DNA from: Herpetosiphonaceae bacterium
GTDB lineage: Bacteria > Chloroflexota > Chloroflexia > Chloroflexales > Herpetosiphonaceae
DNA: 62,319 nt
Assembly (NCBI GenBank): GCA_013538855.1
Contig: JABXJS010000245.1
Span: forward strand, 1-62,319
Direction: 5' to 3'
Shown piece after piece: positions 1 through 8,288 of this stretch (position 1 is its first letter; the number at the start of each line of letters is the position of its first letter). The position numbers and the translations under genes are program-made. The notes beneath the pieces are model-generated. The model was not told the DNA's origin, did not search any database, and was given only the letters and a program-made list of their open reading frames with translations.

Positions 1-624
1 AACCGTGATGAGCGCGGCGGACGCGATAATCGCGATGAGCGCGGCGGGTACGCACGCGGCGAGCGGCAAGATCGCGGCGAGCGTGGCGAGCGCGGCGGGT
101 ACAACCGTGGTGCCCGTGATGAGCGCGGCGAGCGTGACAACAATCGTGGTGCGCGCAGCTACGGCCGTGGCGAGCCACAGGATCGCAGTGAGCGCCGCGA
201 GGATCGAAATCGTTCGGAAAAGTCACAGACGGCTAGTCGCGGACCACTGCGCCGCCGCGATGATGAGCGTGATCCGCGCGCAAAGCGTCGCGAGCGCACG
301 GCGGCAGCGTCCGCTGATCAGGGCCAGCAGCAGGATCGACCGTGGGAGCTGTCGCAGTCTGCGGGCCAGGCGCGGCGTGAGGAGCAGGCTGAGCGGCCGG
401 TACGCCGCCGCGGCAGCTCTGGCGCTGCTGACGAGCCACAACCATCCGCTACCCAATCGCGCCAGGCTCCCAGTGAGCGCGAAGAGCGCTCGGATGCGCC
501 AACTCCGCGTAGCTCCGCTGCGCCGACGCGGCGCACCTGGACGCGCAGCGGAGATCGGGCTATCCGTCGCCGAGGGACCTTTGGGCCTTCGCGACGTGGC
601 AAAGGAGGGTCGGACGATGAATAG
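1..624 (+). CDS. C-terminal part of an Arg/Gly/Asp/Glu-rich protein (start outside window)
   Basis: Frame 1 is open from the first base to a TAG at 622-624 (207 codons) with no start, so the gene begins upstream of the window. The first ~65 residues are degenerate short repeats of the kind RDERGG, RGERQD and RGERGG. After that comes a charged, disordered stretch ending in RRGTFGPSRRGKGGSDDE. Such RGG/RDE tails are common as RNA-binding extensions of DEAD-box helicases and other RNA-binding proteins, but no catalytic domain is visible here, so the function stays open. A second open frame over the same bases gives an Ala/Ser-rich product and is taken as a shadow. The stop overlaps the start of the next gene, which implies translational coupling. 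Confidence 0.6.
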   Translation, partial: NRDERGGRDNRDERGGYARGERQDRGERGERGGYNRGARDERGERDNNRGARSYGRGEPQDRSERREDRNRSEKSQTASRGPLRRRDDERDPRAKRRERTAAASADQGQQQDRPWELSQSAGQARREEQAERPVRRRGSSGAADEPQPSATQSRQAPSEREERSDAPTPRSSAAPTRRTWTRSGDRAIRRRGTFGPSRRGKGGSDDE

Positions 625-886
625 GCTGCGTGAGGCATTTGTTGATCTATATGTCTCAACTGATCGTGTGCGTCGCCGCGCACGGCGCTCCGAGGACCAG
701 TGGGAGCTGTGGATGCGGCGCGCGCTGCTGGCCGATCGGCTTGGCGAGCATGCATTGGCGGCGCAGGCACGGCAGCGCGCTATGCGCTACGCCACCCGCA
801 ATGTGCGTTTGCAAGCCTTTTTGGAGGTCCAAGAGGATCAAATCGAGGCGGAGTTGGCCGAGCTGCGGGCGGCGCTGGCGCGCTAG
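617..886 (+). CDS. Small basic helical protein, function unknown
   Basis: This gene encodes 89 residues starting MNRLREAFVDLY. The ATG at 617 lies inside the last codons of the preceding gene, with a good SD (AAAGGAGG, 601-608) about eight bases upstream. The sequence is Arg/Ala/Glu/Leu-rich and looks almost wholly alpha-helical, with a pattern such as DRLGEHALAAQARQRA that resembles a single TPR-like or coiled helix pair. No signal peptide, membrane segment or catalytic motif is visible. I do not recognise the family. The coupling to the Arg/Gly-rich protein suggests the two are made together. The gene ends before a bidirectional hairpin shared with recJ. Confidence 0.6.
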   Translation: MNRLREAFVDLYVSTDRVRRRARRSEDQWELWMRRALLADRLGEHALAAQARQRAMRYATRNVRLQAFLEVQEDQIEAELAELRAALAR

Positions 887-926
887 CGTTCTGAGGCTGC
901 CCTAAGCCCATCAACTGTTGATCGTG

Positions 927-959
927 CAGGCCCAAGCTGCGCTGTGTAGCTTGGGCCTG
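927..959. terminator. Bidirectional hairpin between convergent genes
   Basis: A perfect 12-bp inverted repeat (CAGGCCCAAGCT, 927-938, with its complement at 948-959) encloses a 9-nt loop. It sits between the 3' ends of the small helical protein gene and recJ, so it probably terminates both. There is no strong T run on either side. Confidence 0.7.
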
Positions 960-967
960 TGACTGCT

Positions 968-2674
968 TCAAAGCTGAATATCAACCACGCGCAGCTCGAG
1001 CGAGCGCTGATTGCGCCAGACATTGACCTCGGGCACATAGGCTACATCGATGACGCGCCCGCGCTCGAGCTGTGCGCCAAGCATGCCATTGCCAAAGCTG
1101 ATGCCATTGAACATATCGCCACCTTGCTGCAGGCGCAGCTTGAGGTGTTGACCATCGCCGCCAACTGGGCGCGCCTCCAGCACACGCACCTCACGCGAGC
1201 ACAGCAGCGGCTGCGGGTTGTCGATGCCGAACGGTGCCATGGCCTCCAGCGCTTCGTAGCTCTCCCAGTTGATCTCGCTAAAGCGCGCTTCGGTGTCGAT
1301 ATCGAGATGGGGAATGAGCATGTCGTCGCTGATGCGCTCGTTCGCGAGCGCTTGCAGCCGCGCCTCAAAGGCTGGCAGGTTGCTGGCCGCAACGGTGAAG
1401 CCGGCTGCTGCTGCATGGCCGCCGTACTTTTCTAGCAGATCCGCACATGCCTGGAGCGCCTCGACAATATTGAAGCCAGGCACAGAGCGCGCGCTGCCGC
1501 GACACATAGCGTCCTCTTGGCCCATAACCAGCACCGGCCGATAAAACTCCTCGGCCAGGCGTCCGGCCGCTAGCCCAACCACGCCATGGTGGAAGTTCTC
1601 GCCAGCCACAACCATGATCTTTTGCTCGTGCTGGCCGCGCTCGAGCGCTAGCTCACGGGCGGCGGTCTGCACACTGCGCATCAGCGCTTGGCGCTCGACA
1701 TTGGTGCTGTTCAGCTCCTCGGCATAGCGCTGGGCTGTGGCGGCATCTGGCGCAAGCAGCAGGTGGTACGCCAGCAGCGCATCCTCGAGCCGACCGGCGG
1801 CATTGATGCGTGGCGCGAGCCGAAAGGCCACTTTCTGTGCATCGATGCTGGCTTGCTCTACACTGGCAACACGACATAACGCTAAAAGACCCGGCCGCTG
1901 GGTCTCGCGCATGGCCTGCAAGCCGTAGTGCACCAGCACACGGTTTTCGCCGCTCAGCGGCATCATATCGGCGATGGTGCCTAGCGCCACCACATCGAGC
2001 AGATCGCGCGCTGTGAGGCTCTTGGGCCGCGTGCCCTGCTTCCACAGCGCCTCAAACAGCTTAAAGGCTAGCCCGACACCACACAGACCTTTGAACGGGT
2101 ACGCGCAGTCGCTGCGCTTCGGATCAACCACCGCCAGCGCTGGCGGCAGGTGCGCTGGTGGCTGGTGATGATCAAGCACCACCACATCGAGACCTAGCTC
2201 GTTCGCATAGGCGATCTCGGCAGCATTGCTGATGCCGCAGTCAACCGTGATCAACAGATCTGCTCCGTCGCTCTGCAGCTTGCTGATCGCATCGCGGTTA
2301 AGGCCGTAGCCCTCGCCAGCCCGCAGCGGAATGTACGGATGCACATCAACATTGAGCGCCTGAAAGAGCTGCATCAGCAGGGTTACGGCTGTGACGCCGT
2401 CGGTGTCAAAGTCGCCGTACACCACAATGCGCTCGCGCTTGGCGATGGCCTGCTGCACCCGCGCCTGCGCCTTGTCCATATCCTGCAGCAGAAACGGATC
2501 ATGGCGGCTGCGCCAGTCGATGTGCAGAAAATCTTCAACTTCCGCCGCTGTGCGCAGGCCGCGCTGCCAGAGTACGCGCGCCGCCAGGGCGGGGATTGAT
2601 CCAAGGGCGGCGAGCTGCTGCGCTGATGGTGGTGGCGAGACACGCCAACGTCGCGGAACGGGAGTGTGTGTCAT
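968..2674 (-). CDS. recJ: Single-stranded-DNA-specific exonuclease RecJ
   Basis: The 568-residue product is a DHH-family 5'-3' single-strand DNA exonuclease that acts in recombination and repair. Its length matches bacterial RecJ. Visible motifs are the metal-binding YGDFDTDGVT (about residues 86-95), TVDCGIS (D145) and the DHH triad in VVVLDHHQPP (168-170). The DHHA1-type region (GRLAEEFYRPV, GGHAAAAGF) follows, then a C-terminal OB-like segment. The start ATG at 2674 has GAGG five bases upstream and lies about 30 bases downstream of a near-consensus promoter. The gene is transcribed alone, away from the glycosyltransferase gene and towards the small helical protein gene. Confidence 0.96.
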   Translation of the reverse strand: MTHTPVPRRWRVSPPPSAQQLAALGSIPALAARVLWQRGLRTAAEVEDFLHIDWRSRHDPFLLQDMDKAQARVQQAIAKRERIVVYGDFDTDGVTAVTLLMQLFQALNVDVHPYIPLRAGEGYGLNRDAISKLQSDGADLLITVDCGISNAAEIAYANELGLDVVVLDHHQPPAHLPPALAVVDPKRSDCAYPFKGLCGVGLAFKLFEALWKQGTRPKSLTARDLLDVVALGTIADMMPLSGENRVLVHYGLQAMRETQRPGLLALCRVASVEQASIDAQKVAFRLAPRINAAGRLEDALLAYHLLLAPDAATAQRYAEELNSTNVERQALMRSVQTAARELALERGQHEQKIMVVAGENFHHGVVGLAAGRLAEEFYRPVLVMGQEDAMCRGSARSVPGFNIVEALQACADLLEKYGGHAAAAGFTVAASNLPAFEARLQALANERISDDMLIPHLDIDTEARFSEINWESYEALEAMAPFGIDNPQPLLCSREVRVLEARPVGGDGQHLKLRLQQGGDMFNGISFGNGMLGAQLERGRVIDVAYVPEVNVWRNQRSLELRVVDIQL

Positions 2675-2982
2675 GATAACCTCGTTGTGAAACTTTCGTT
2701 CGATTTTAGAAATTTATCTGGCGGCTGTCAATTGTCCCTGTCCGTAGCTCGGTATGTTCAGGCTGGAGGCGGTGGCTCTCGATCAGGCAAGCGTGTATAG
2801 TTCTAGATGCAAACCTCTGCCTATTTGTCTGGCCGTTTATGAAATGTTTCATGGTATGCTTTTAGCCAGATATTATCAATTAAGTATGCTCTTGCCTGTG
2901 CGCGCTCGGTCACGCTTATGCGCAATTGCCCACAGACACGCAGTGTTGTTTTAATCGCTAGTAAGCTATTTTGGAGGCCAGT
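2675..2982. other. Divergent intergenic region, recJ / glycosyltransferase
   Basis: This AT-richer stretch separates two divergent genes. It carries the recJ promoter. The rightward promoter for the glycosyltransferase is less clear; TATTAT near 2872 is a weak -10 candidate. A 66-codon open frame here has no SD and no recognisable product and is not annotated. TTGGAGG at 2971-2977 is the SD for the glycosyltransferase. Confidence 0.6.
2703..2731 (-). promoter_or_regulatory. Sigma-70-type promoter for recJ
   Basis: On the minus strand TTGACA (2726-2731) is followed by a 17-bp spacer and TAAAAT (2703-2708). This is a near-consensus housekeeping promoter about 30 bases before the recJ start. 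Confidence 0.75.
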
Positions 2983-4254
2983 GTGAGACGGGTTGCCATG
3001 CTAAGTGTTCATTCAAGTCCGTTGGCAGCGTTGGGCGGCAAAGAGGCCGGCGGCATGAATGTGTATGTTCGCGAGCTTTCCCGCGAGCTTGGCCGCCAGG
3101 GCGTTGCTGTTGATATTTTTACGCGCTGCCAAGATCGCGAGGAGCCGGTCGTCGTACAGCTCGCGCCCAATGTGCGTGTGTTTACGGTGCGCGTTGGCCC
3201 GGCTGCGCCCTACGATAAAAATTGGGTCTTGACCTATCTGCCCGAGTTCATCCACCGCATCCGCTGCGTCGCCGACGGCGAGGATATTCACTACGATGTC
3301 GTCCATAGCCACTACTGGCTCTCTGGCGTCGCCGCGTTGGAGCTGCGCCAGGCCTGGGGCACCCCGGTCGTGCATATGTTTCACACGCTGGCCGCGATGA
3401 AAAATACGGTCGCACGTGGCGACGAGCACGAAACCAGCGAGCGCCTTGAGATTGAGCGCATGCTGCTGCAGGAGGTTGATCGCGTCGTCGCTGCCACGCC
3501 GCTGGATCGCGCCCAGATGGTCTGGCACTATAATGCCAACGCCGAGCGGATCATGGTTATTCCCTGTGGCGTCGACCTGAACCATTTTCGCCTGATCGAT
3601 CAGGATGCCGCGCGCCAGGAGCTTGGCGTGCCACCGCATCCGCACCGCATGCTGCTGTTTGTCGGCCGCATCGAGCCGCTCAAAGGCATCGACACGCTGC
3701 TGCGCGCCCTCGCGCTGCTGGTCGAGCAGCGCCCGAAGTGGTGGGGCCACGTCTGCCTCGCCATCATCGGCGGTGATCGCCGCGAAACACGCGATCAGTG
3801 GAGCGCCGAGATGAAGCGCCTGCGCCGTCTGCAGGGCGAGCTGGGCATCGGCGAGCTGGTAACGTTTCAAGGCTCGCAGGATCAGCGTAAGCTGCCGGTC
3901 TTCTATAACGCCAGCGATATCGTCGTGGTCCCATCACACTATGAGTCGTTCGGCATGGTGGCCCTGGAGGCCATGGCCTGTGGCACGCCGGTGATCGCCT
4001 CCGATGTCGGCGGCCTGCGCTATACTGTGCGTCACGGCGAGACCGGGCTGCTGGTGCCGCAGCAGGACCCGCAGGCGCTGGCCGAAAAAATTGCCCTCCT
4101 GCTTGATGATGAGCCGCTGCGCGCTAAGCTCGGTCAGCAGGCTTCGGTGACGGCCCAGCGCTATAGCTGGTCCTCGATTGCCCGCGAGATTCGCCAGCTC
4201 TACGATGATGTGATCTGCGGTGAGCCATGCCTCCAGCTGCCTGTGGCTGGATAA
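2983..4254 (+). CDS. GT4-family glycosyltransferase (MshA / sucrose-synthase-like)
   Basis: The product is a cytosolic retaining glycosyltransferase of the GT-B fold, about 423 residues. The N-terminal SSPLAALGGKEAGGMNVYV carries the nucleotide-sugar glycine loop typical of MshA and sucrose-phosphate-synthase relatives. The C-terminal half has FVGRIEPLKGIDTLLRAL and the EX7E motif in YESFGMVALEAMACGTPVIA. I place the start at GTG 2983, because TTGGAGG (2971-2977) is the SD; a TTG at 2971 inside that SD is unlikely to be the start. The acceptor cannot be told from sequence. Nothing else of mycothiol or sucrose synthesis lies nearby, so the MshA resemblance is only at family level. Confidence 0.88.
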   Translation: MRRVAMLSVHSSPLAALGGKEAGGMNVYVRELSRELGRQGVAVDIFTRCQDREEPVVVQLAPNVRVFTVRVGPAAPYDKNWVLTYLPEFIHRIRCVADGEDIHYDVVHSHYWLSGVAALELRQAWGTPVVHMFHTLAAMKNTVARGDEHETSERLEIERMLLQEVDRVVAATPLDRAQMVWHYNANAERIMVIPCGVDLNHFRLIDQDAARQELGVPPHPHRMLLFVGRIEPLKGIDTLLRALALLVEQRPKWWGHVCLAIIGGDRRETRDQWSAEMKRLRRLQGELGIGELVTFQGSQDQRKLPVFYNASDIVVVPSHYESFGMVALEAMACGTPVIASDVGGLRYTVRHGETGLLVPQQDPQALAEKIALLLDDEPLRAKLGQQASVTAQRYSWSSIAREIRQLYDDVICGEPCLQLPVAG

Positions 4255-4308
4255 AGTGCGCTACAATACGCGTACTCGTTGAACTTCGGTGGAAAAAGGA
4301 GCTATGCT

Positions 4309-4599
4309 ATGCCTGTGCTGTCTCAAGCTGAGATTCAGAAACGGTTGATGGATCTGCCTGGCTGGTTCGAGATCAACGGCGAGATTGTCAAAACCTACCA
4401 GCTCAACTCGTTCCCGTTTGCGATCGAGTTCGTGCATCAGATCGCCGACTACGCCGAGGCGGCTGGTCATCATCCTGATATCGATATCCGCTATAACAAG
4501 GTTAAGCTCGCTCTCTCCACCCACGATGAGAAGGGTATCACCGAGAAAGACTTTGCCCTGGCGCAGCAGATCGAGGATCTCTACCAGGCGCACTCGTAG
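4309..4599 (+). CDS. phhB: 4a-hydroxytetrahydrobiopterin (pterin-4-alpha-carbinolamine) dehydratase
   Basis: This 96-residue protein has the usual length and motifs of the PCD/DCoH family, which dehydrates pterin-4a-carbinolamine formed by aromatic amino acid hydroxylases. The active-site signature GHHPDIDIRYNKV (residues 53-65) and the following LSTHDEKGITEKD (69-81) are both intact. The start is ATG 4309 with AAGGAG (4296-4301) seven bases upstream; an upstream in-frame TTG lacks an SD. No aromatic hydroxylase lies in the window. In many bacteria this protein is also found alone, so the partner is unknown. The next gene starts 16 bases after the stop. Confidence 0.93.
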   Translation: MPVLSQAEIQKRLMDLPGWFEINGEIVKTYQLNSFPFAIEFVHQIADYAEAAGHHPDIDIRYNKVKLALSTHDEKGITEKDFALAQQIEDLYQAHS

Positions 4600-4615
4600 T
4601 GCTCTAGGAGCCAAT

Positions 4616-6232
4616 ATGCAACGTTTTCGCTGCTTGTTCGTCGTCGTGCTGTGCATGCCGATGCTCTTGGCATGCTCGTCTAACCAGTCGCCAACGCCTG
4701 CGCCAACTGGTGCGCCTACGTCGGCCGAGACGGTTGGGGGCGGCGGCAACCTATTTTTGACCTTGGGCGATGATCCCGACACCCTCGATCCGGCGCTGAT
4801 CGGCGATGCTAGCTCGGCCTTTGTCGCACGCCAGCTCTTCAGCGGCCTGATGCGTCTCAACGAGCAGCTGGAGCCGGTGCCCGATCTGGCCGAGTCCGTC
4901 GATCTGTCTGCGGATAAGCGCACCTACACCTTTAAGCTGCGCGCCGATGCCCAGTTCGCCGACGGCACGCCGATCACCGCCGAGGATGTGCGCTGGAGCC
5001 TTGAGCGCGCCACCGATCCGCAGCTCGGCGCGATTGTTGCCGCCACCTACCTCGATGACATTCTCGGTGTCACCGAAAAGCTCAGCGGCTCCGCCGCCGA
5101 GCTGGCGGGCCTTCAGGTGATCGATGATCGCACGCTAGCCATCACGCTGCGGGAGCCAAGCAGCCTCTTCTTGCTGAAGATCAGCAACCCGCCGGCGTTT
5201 GTTATTGATCGCCGCGCAGTCGAGCAGGGCGGTCAGTGGTTTGAGCATCCCAATGGCTCTGGACCATTTATGATCGATCGCTGGGAGCACCGCCAGCGCC
5301 TGGAGCTGGTGCCTAATCCGCGCTACGCCGGCCAGCCCGCCAAGCTCGACCGCGTGACGTTCTTGCTCGGCGCGCTCGGCAGCAATCCGCTGGGCCTCTA
5401 CGAGAACGGCGAGGTCGATCTCGCACCTATTGGTGCCTACAGCCGCGACCGCATCAGCAGCCCCGAGGACCCGCTCCACGCTGAGCTGCGCGAGACGCCG
5501 CAGCTGTCGCTGGACTATATCGCCTTCAATACGCAAAATCCGCCTTTCGACGATCCGAAGGTGCGCGAGGCGTTTAGTTTATTAATTGATCGCGTGCGCC
5601 GTGCTGAGGTTACGTTCAATGGCACCGTGATTCCGGCCCGTGGTATCCTGCCGCCAGGTATGCCTGGAGCCGATCCCGCTGCGCTGCCCGAGCCAACCGC
5701 CGATATTGCGCGCGCCAAGCAGCTGCTGGCCGAGTCCAGCTATGGCGGCACCGAGAACCTGCCGCCGCTGGTTGGCTATACATCCAATGGCGGCGTGAGC
5801 TTGCTCGCCCAGATCGCCCACGATGAGCTAGGCGTGACCATCGAGCTGCGCTCGCACGATCAGTTTGGCGACTATCTGCAGGCGCTCACCACCGACACCG
5901 ATCAGTTCCATATGTACGATCTCAGCTGGATCGCCGACTACCCTGATCCGCAGAACTTCTTAGAGGTGCTGTTTGGGCAGCGCGGCCAGTATAACTACAC
6001 GGGCTATCGCGACGCGGAGTTCGAGCAGCTGCTCGCGCAGGCCAAGGCCGAGACCGATGAGCAGCGGCGTGGTGAACTGTACCGTCAGGCCGAGCAGCGC
6101 TTGCTGGCGGCCCATGTGGTTGTGCCGCTCGATCACACGATTGACTTTTCGGTGGTGAAGCCTTACGTTCAGGATTTAACGATTACCCCGCAGGGCTTGC
6201 TCGATCTGGCCCCGGTTTCGCTGCGCCGCTAG
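4616..6232 (+). CDS. Peptide/nickel ABC transporter substrate-binding lipoprotein (SBP family 5)
   Basis: The 538-residue product is a family 5 extracellular solute-binding protein. It has a signal peptide with a lipobox ending LLAC (Cys20), then a Thr/Pro-rich linker. The family signature follows: DDPDTLDPALIGD, then DGTPITAEDVRWSLERA. Later come FNTQNPPFDDPKVREAF and a C-terminal YPDPQNFLEVLFG region. Such proteins bind oligopeptides or related ligands at the membrane surface. The start ATG 4616 has AGGAG at 4606-4610. No permease or ATPase genes are adjacent, so it is either an orphan receptor or works with a transporter encoded elsewhere. Confidence 0.92.
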   Translation: MQRFRCLFVVVLCMPMLLACSSNQSPTPAPTGAPTSAETVGGGGNLFLTLGDDPDTLDPALIGDASSAFVARQLFSGLMRLNEQLEPVPDLAESVDLSADKRTYTFKLRADAQFADGTPITAEDVRWSLERATDPQLGAIVAATYLDDILGVTEKLSGSAAELAGLQVIDDRTLAITLREPSSLFLLKISNPPAFVIDRRAVEQGGQWFEHPNGSGPFMIDRWEHRQRLELVPNPRYAGQPAKLDRVTFLLGALGSNPLGLYENGEVDLAPIGAYSRDRISSPEDPLHAELRETPQLSLDYIAFNTQNPPFDDPKVREAFSLLIDRVRRAEVTFNGTVIPARGILPPGMPGADPAALPEPTADIARAKQLLAESSYGGTENLPPLVGYTSNGGVSLLAQIAHDELGVTIELRSHDQFGDYLQALTTDTDQFHMYDLSWIADYPDPQNFLEVLFGQRGQYNYTGYRDAEFEQLLAQAKAETDEQRRGELYRQAEQRLLAAHVVVPLDHTIDFSVVKPYVQDLTITPQGLLDLAPVSLRR

Positions 6233-6329
6233 GCCGCCGCGCCTGCCCAGCGCTGGCTTCTATCGGCTGTGTGGCTGCTGGCTGTACGGCGCGCCGCACC
6301 CAGCACGCTAGGTTTTGAAAGAGGTATCT

Positions 6330-7637
6330 ATGATTACACCCCGCTCGTACAAAGGCATGCGCGATCATCTGCCCGATGCGATGCGCCTGCGTCGCTATAT
6401 CACCGACACGCTGATCGATGTGCTCCGCCGCTACGGCTTCGAGGAGCTGTCAACGCCTATCGTTGAGTATGCCGAGACCTTGGAGGGCAAGATTGGCGAG
6501 GATGAGAAGCTGCTCTTTCGCTTGCAGTTCGGCTCCGATCAGCTCGCCCTGCGCTACGATCAAACGGTGCCGCTGGCCCGTGTGATCGCCGCCAACGAGG
6601 GCAAGCTGGGCATGCCGTTCAAGCGCTATGCGCTTGGTCAATCCTACCGTGGCGAGCGGCAGCAGCGCGGCCGCTACCGCGAGTTTTGGCAGCTCGATGC
6701 CGATATCGTCGGCGTCGATAGTCCTGTCGCCGATGCCGAGGTGATCGCGATTGTCTGCGAGTCGCTGCAGCGCCTGGGCTTCGCTGGCGCGCGCGTGCTG
6801 ATCAACCATCGCGAGATCCTCAGCGGCCTCGCCCGCGTGGCTGGCGTTGAGGCTGAGGCGGCGGCCAACGTCTACCGCATCATCGATAAGCTCGATAAAA
6901 TCGGCCTCGATCAAGTGCGTGAGCAGCTGGTGCAGAGCGGTGTCAGCGCCGATGCTGCGGCCAAAATCTGCGACTTCATCAGCCTTGAGGGCGCGCCCGA
7001 CACCGTGCTCGCCGCCATGCAGTCGACCCTCGGCGACGATGAGGCTGCCAGTGCTGCGCTCGCGAATCTGCGCGCGATCATCGAGAATGTCGCGCTGCTC
7101 GGCGTTGCACCCGAGAGCTACACGCTCTCACCAGCCCTTGCGCGCGGCCTTTCCTACTATACCGGCTGTGTCTTTGAGGCTGTGCTTGCTGAGCCGCCGA
7201 TGGGTTCGCTGCTCGGCGGCGGGCGCTACGATAACCTGATCGGCATGTTCAGCAAGCGCTCGCTGCCCACCGTCGGCTTCGCCTTTGGCATCGAGCGCCT
7301 CTACGATCTCATGGTTGAGCTGAAGATGGGGCCAACCTTCGAGCGCTTCATCGATGCGTATGTCACGATCTTCAGCCCTGAGCTAGAGCCGGAGAGCTTG
7401 CGCCTGGCCAGCGAGCTGCGCGCTGCGGGCCTGTCGGTGCTGACAGCCTACGGTCCGGCGCGGCTAGGTACACAGTTCAGCGAGGCTGACCGCAAGGGCG
7501 CAACCCTCGCCCTCGTCTACGGCCCAGATGATGCCAGCGCTAACCTCGTGCAGATCAAAGACCTGCGCACCGGTGCGCAAGAGCCTGCCGCCCGCGATCA
7601 GATCGTGGCGGCAGTGCAGCAAAAACTTCAAACTTAA
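6330..7637 (+). CDS. hisS: Histidyl-tRNA synthetase
   Basis: This 435-residue class II aminoacyl-tRNA synthetase charges tRNA-His. The class II motifs are complete: motif 1 region with RYDQTVPLARV, motif 2 YRGERQQRGRYREFWQLDAD, the histidine-specific LARGLSYYTGCVFE, GGGRYDNLIGMF, and motif 3 PTVGFAFGIERLYDL. The C-terminal anticodon-binding domain is present. I choose ATG 6330, preceded by GAAAGAGG (6317-6324), over an in-frame TTG at 6315 that lies within the SD region. The gene is followed 18 bases later by the acyltransferase and is probably cotranscribed with it. Confidence 0.97.
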   Translation: MITPRSYKGMRDHLPDAMRLRRYITDTLIDVLRRYGFEELSTPIVEYAETLEGKIGEDEKLLFRLQFGSDQLALRYDQTVPLARVIAANEGKLGMPFKRYALGQSYRGERQQRGRYREFWQLDADIVGVDSPVADAEVIAIVCESLQRLGFAGARVLINHREILSGLARVAGVEAEAAANVYRIIDKLDKIGLDQVREQLVQSGVSADAAAKICDFISLEGAPDTVLAAMQSTLGDDEAASAALANLRAIIENVALLGVAPESYTLSPALARGLSYYTGCVFEAVLAEPPMGSLLGGGRYDNLIGMFSKRSLPTVGFAFGIERLYDLMVELKMGPTFERFIDAYVTIFSPELEPESLRLASELRAAGLSVLTAYGPARLGTQFSEADRKGATLALVYGPDDASANLVQIKDLRTGAQEPAARDQIVAAVQQKLQT

Positions 7638-7655
7638 CCAGATCAGGGGGCTGAT

Positions 7656-8288
7656 GTGAAACGTTTTACCCACCGTCCTTCTAAACGCATGGTGCGCCCG
7701 GCTAGCTGGCGGCGCTGGCTCTCCGGCTGGATCATGCGCCGCATTGGCTGGAGCATCGAGGGCGAGGTTCCAACTGTGCCCAAGTGGATCGCGATCGGTG
7801 CGTTCCACACCTCGAACTGGGATTTTGTGATTATGCTGTTGGTGGCGTTTCGCCTACGCCTGCGCGCGAACTGGATTGGCAAAGACAGCCTGTTCAAAGG
7901 CGTCTTCGGCAAGCTGATGCGCTGGCTTGGCGGTATTCCGATTCGTCGCGATGCGAGCTACAACGCCGTCGAGCAGGTCATCCAGGCGATCAACGAGCAG
8001 GAGCACATTCTGCTCGTTGTCGCCCCCGAGGGCACACGCGACTACACCGACCACTGGAAGACCGGCTTTTACTGGATGGCCCACGGCGCTGGCATTCCGA
8101 TTGGCCAGTGCTATATCAACTACGAGCGCAAGGTCATCGGCTTTGGTCCGCTGCTCTACCCCTCTGGCGATATCGAGGCCGATTTCGAGCAGCTGCGTGA
8201 GTTCTACACCTCCCACGCCCGCGGTAAATTCCCCGCTCAGGAGAGCACCGTGCGCGTTCGGCCACGCTCCGAGACGCCTAACTCTTGA
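7656..8288 (+). CDS. PlsC-like 1-acylglycerol-3-phosphate O-acyltransferase
   Basis: The 210-residue protein belongs to the LPLAT acyltransferase superfamily of phospholipid synthesis. It contains the HX4D block as HTSNWD (residues 51-56), the GGIPIRRDAS block and the PEGTRD block (124-129), followed by GFYWMAHGAGIPI. The HTSNWD variant and short length resemble the MlaS/YihG-like and glycerol-acyltransferase branches rather than classical PlsC. The GTG start at 7656 has AGGGGG just upstream. The 3' end overlaps the convergent sensor kinase gene by 52 bases. Confidence 0.85.
   Translation: MKRFTHRPSKRMVRPASWRRWLSGWIMRRIGWSIEGEVPTVPKWIAIGAFHTSNWDFVIMLLVAFRLRLRANWIGKDSLFKGVFGKLMRWLGGIPIRRDASYNAVEQVIQAINEQEHILLVVAPEGTRDYTDHWKTGFYWMAHGAGIPIGQCYINYERKVIGFGPLLYPSGDIEADFEQLREFYTSHARGKFPAQESTVRVRPRSETPNS

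Noticed and set aside
5-616. An Ala/Ser-rich open frame covering the first 600 bases in frame 2
   Set aside because: Frame 1 over the same bases gives a repeat-rich RGG/RDE protein with consistent codon structure. Only the last 89 codons of frame 2, after a strong SD, look like a real gene.
2754-2954. A 66-codon open frame between recJ and the glycosyltransferase gene
   Set aside because: It has no SD, no recognisable protein pattern, and lies in an AT-rich promoter-like region.
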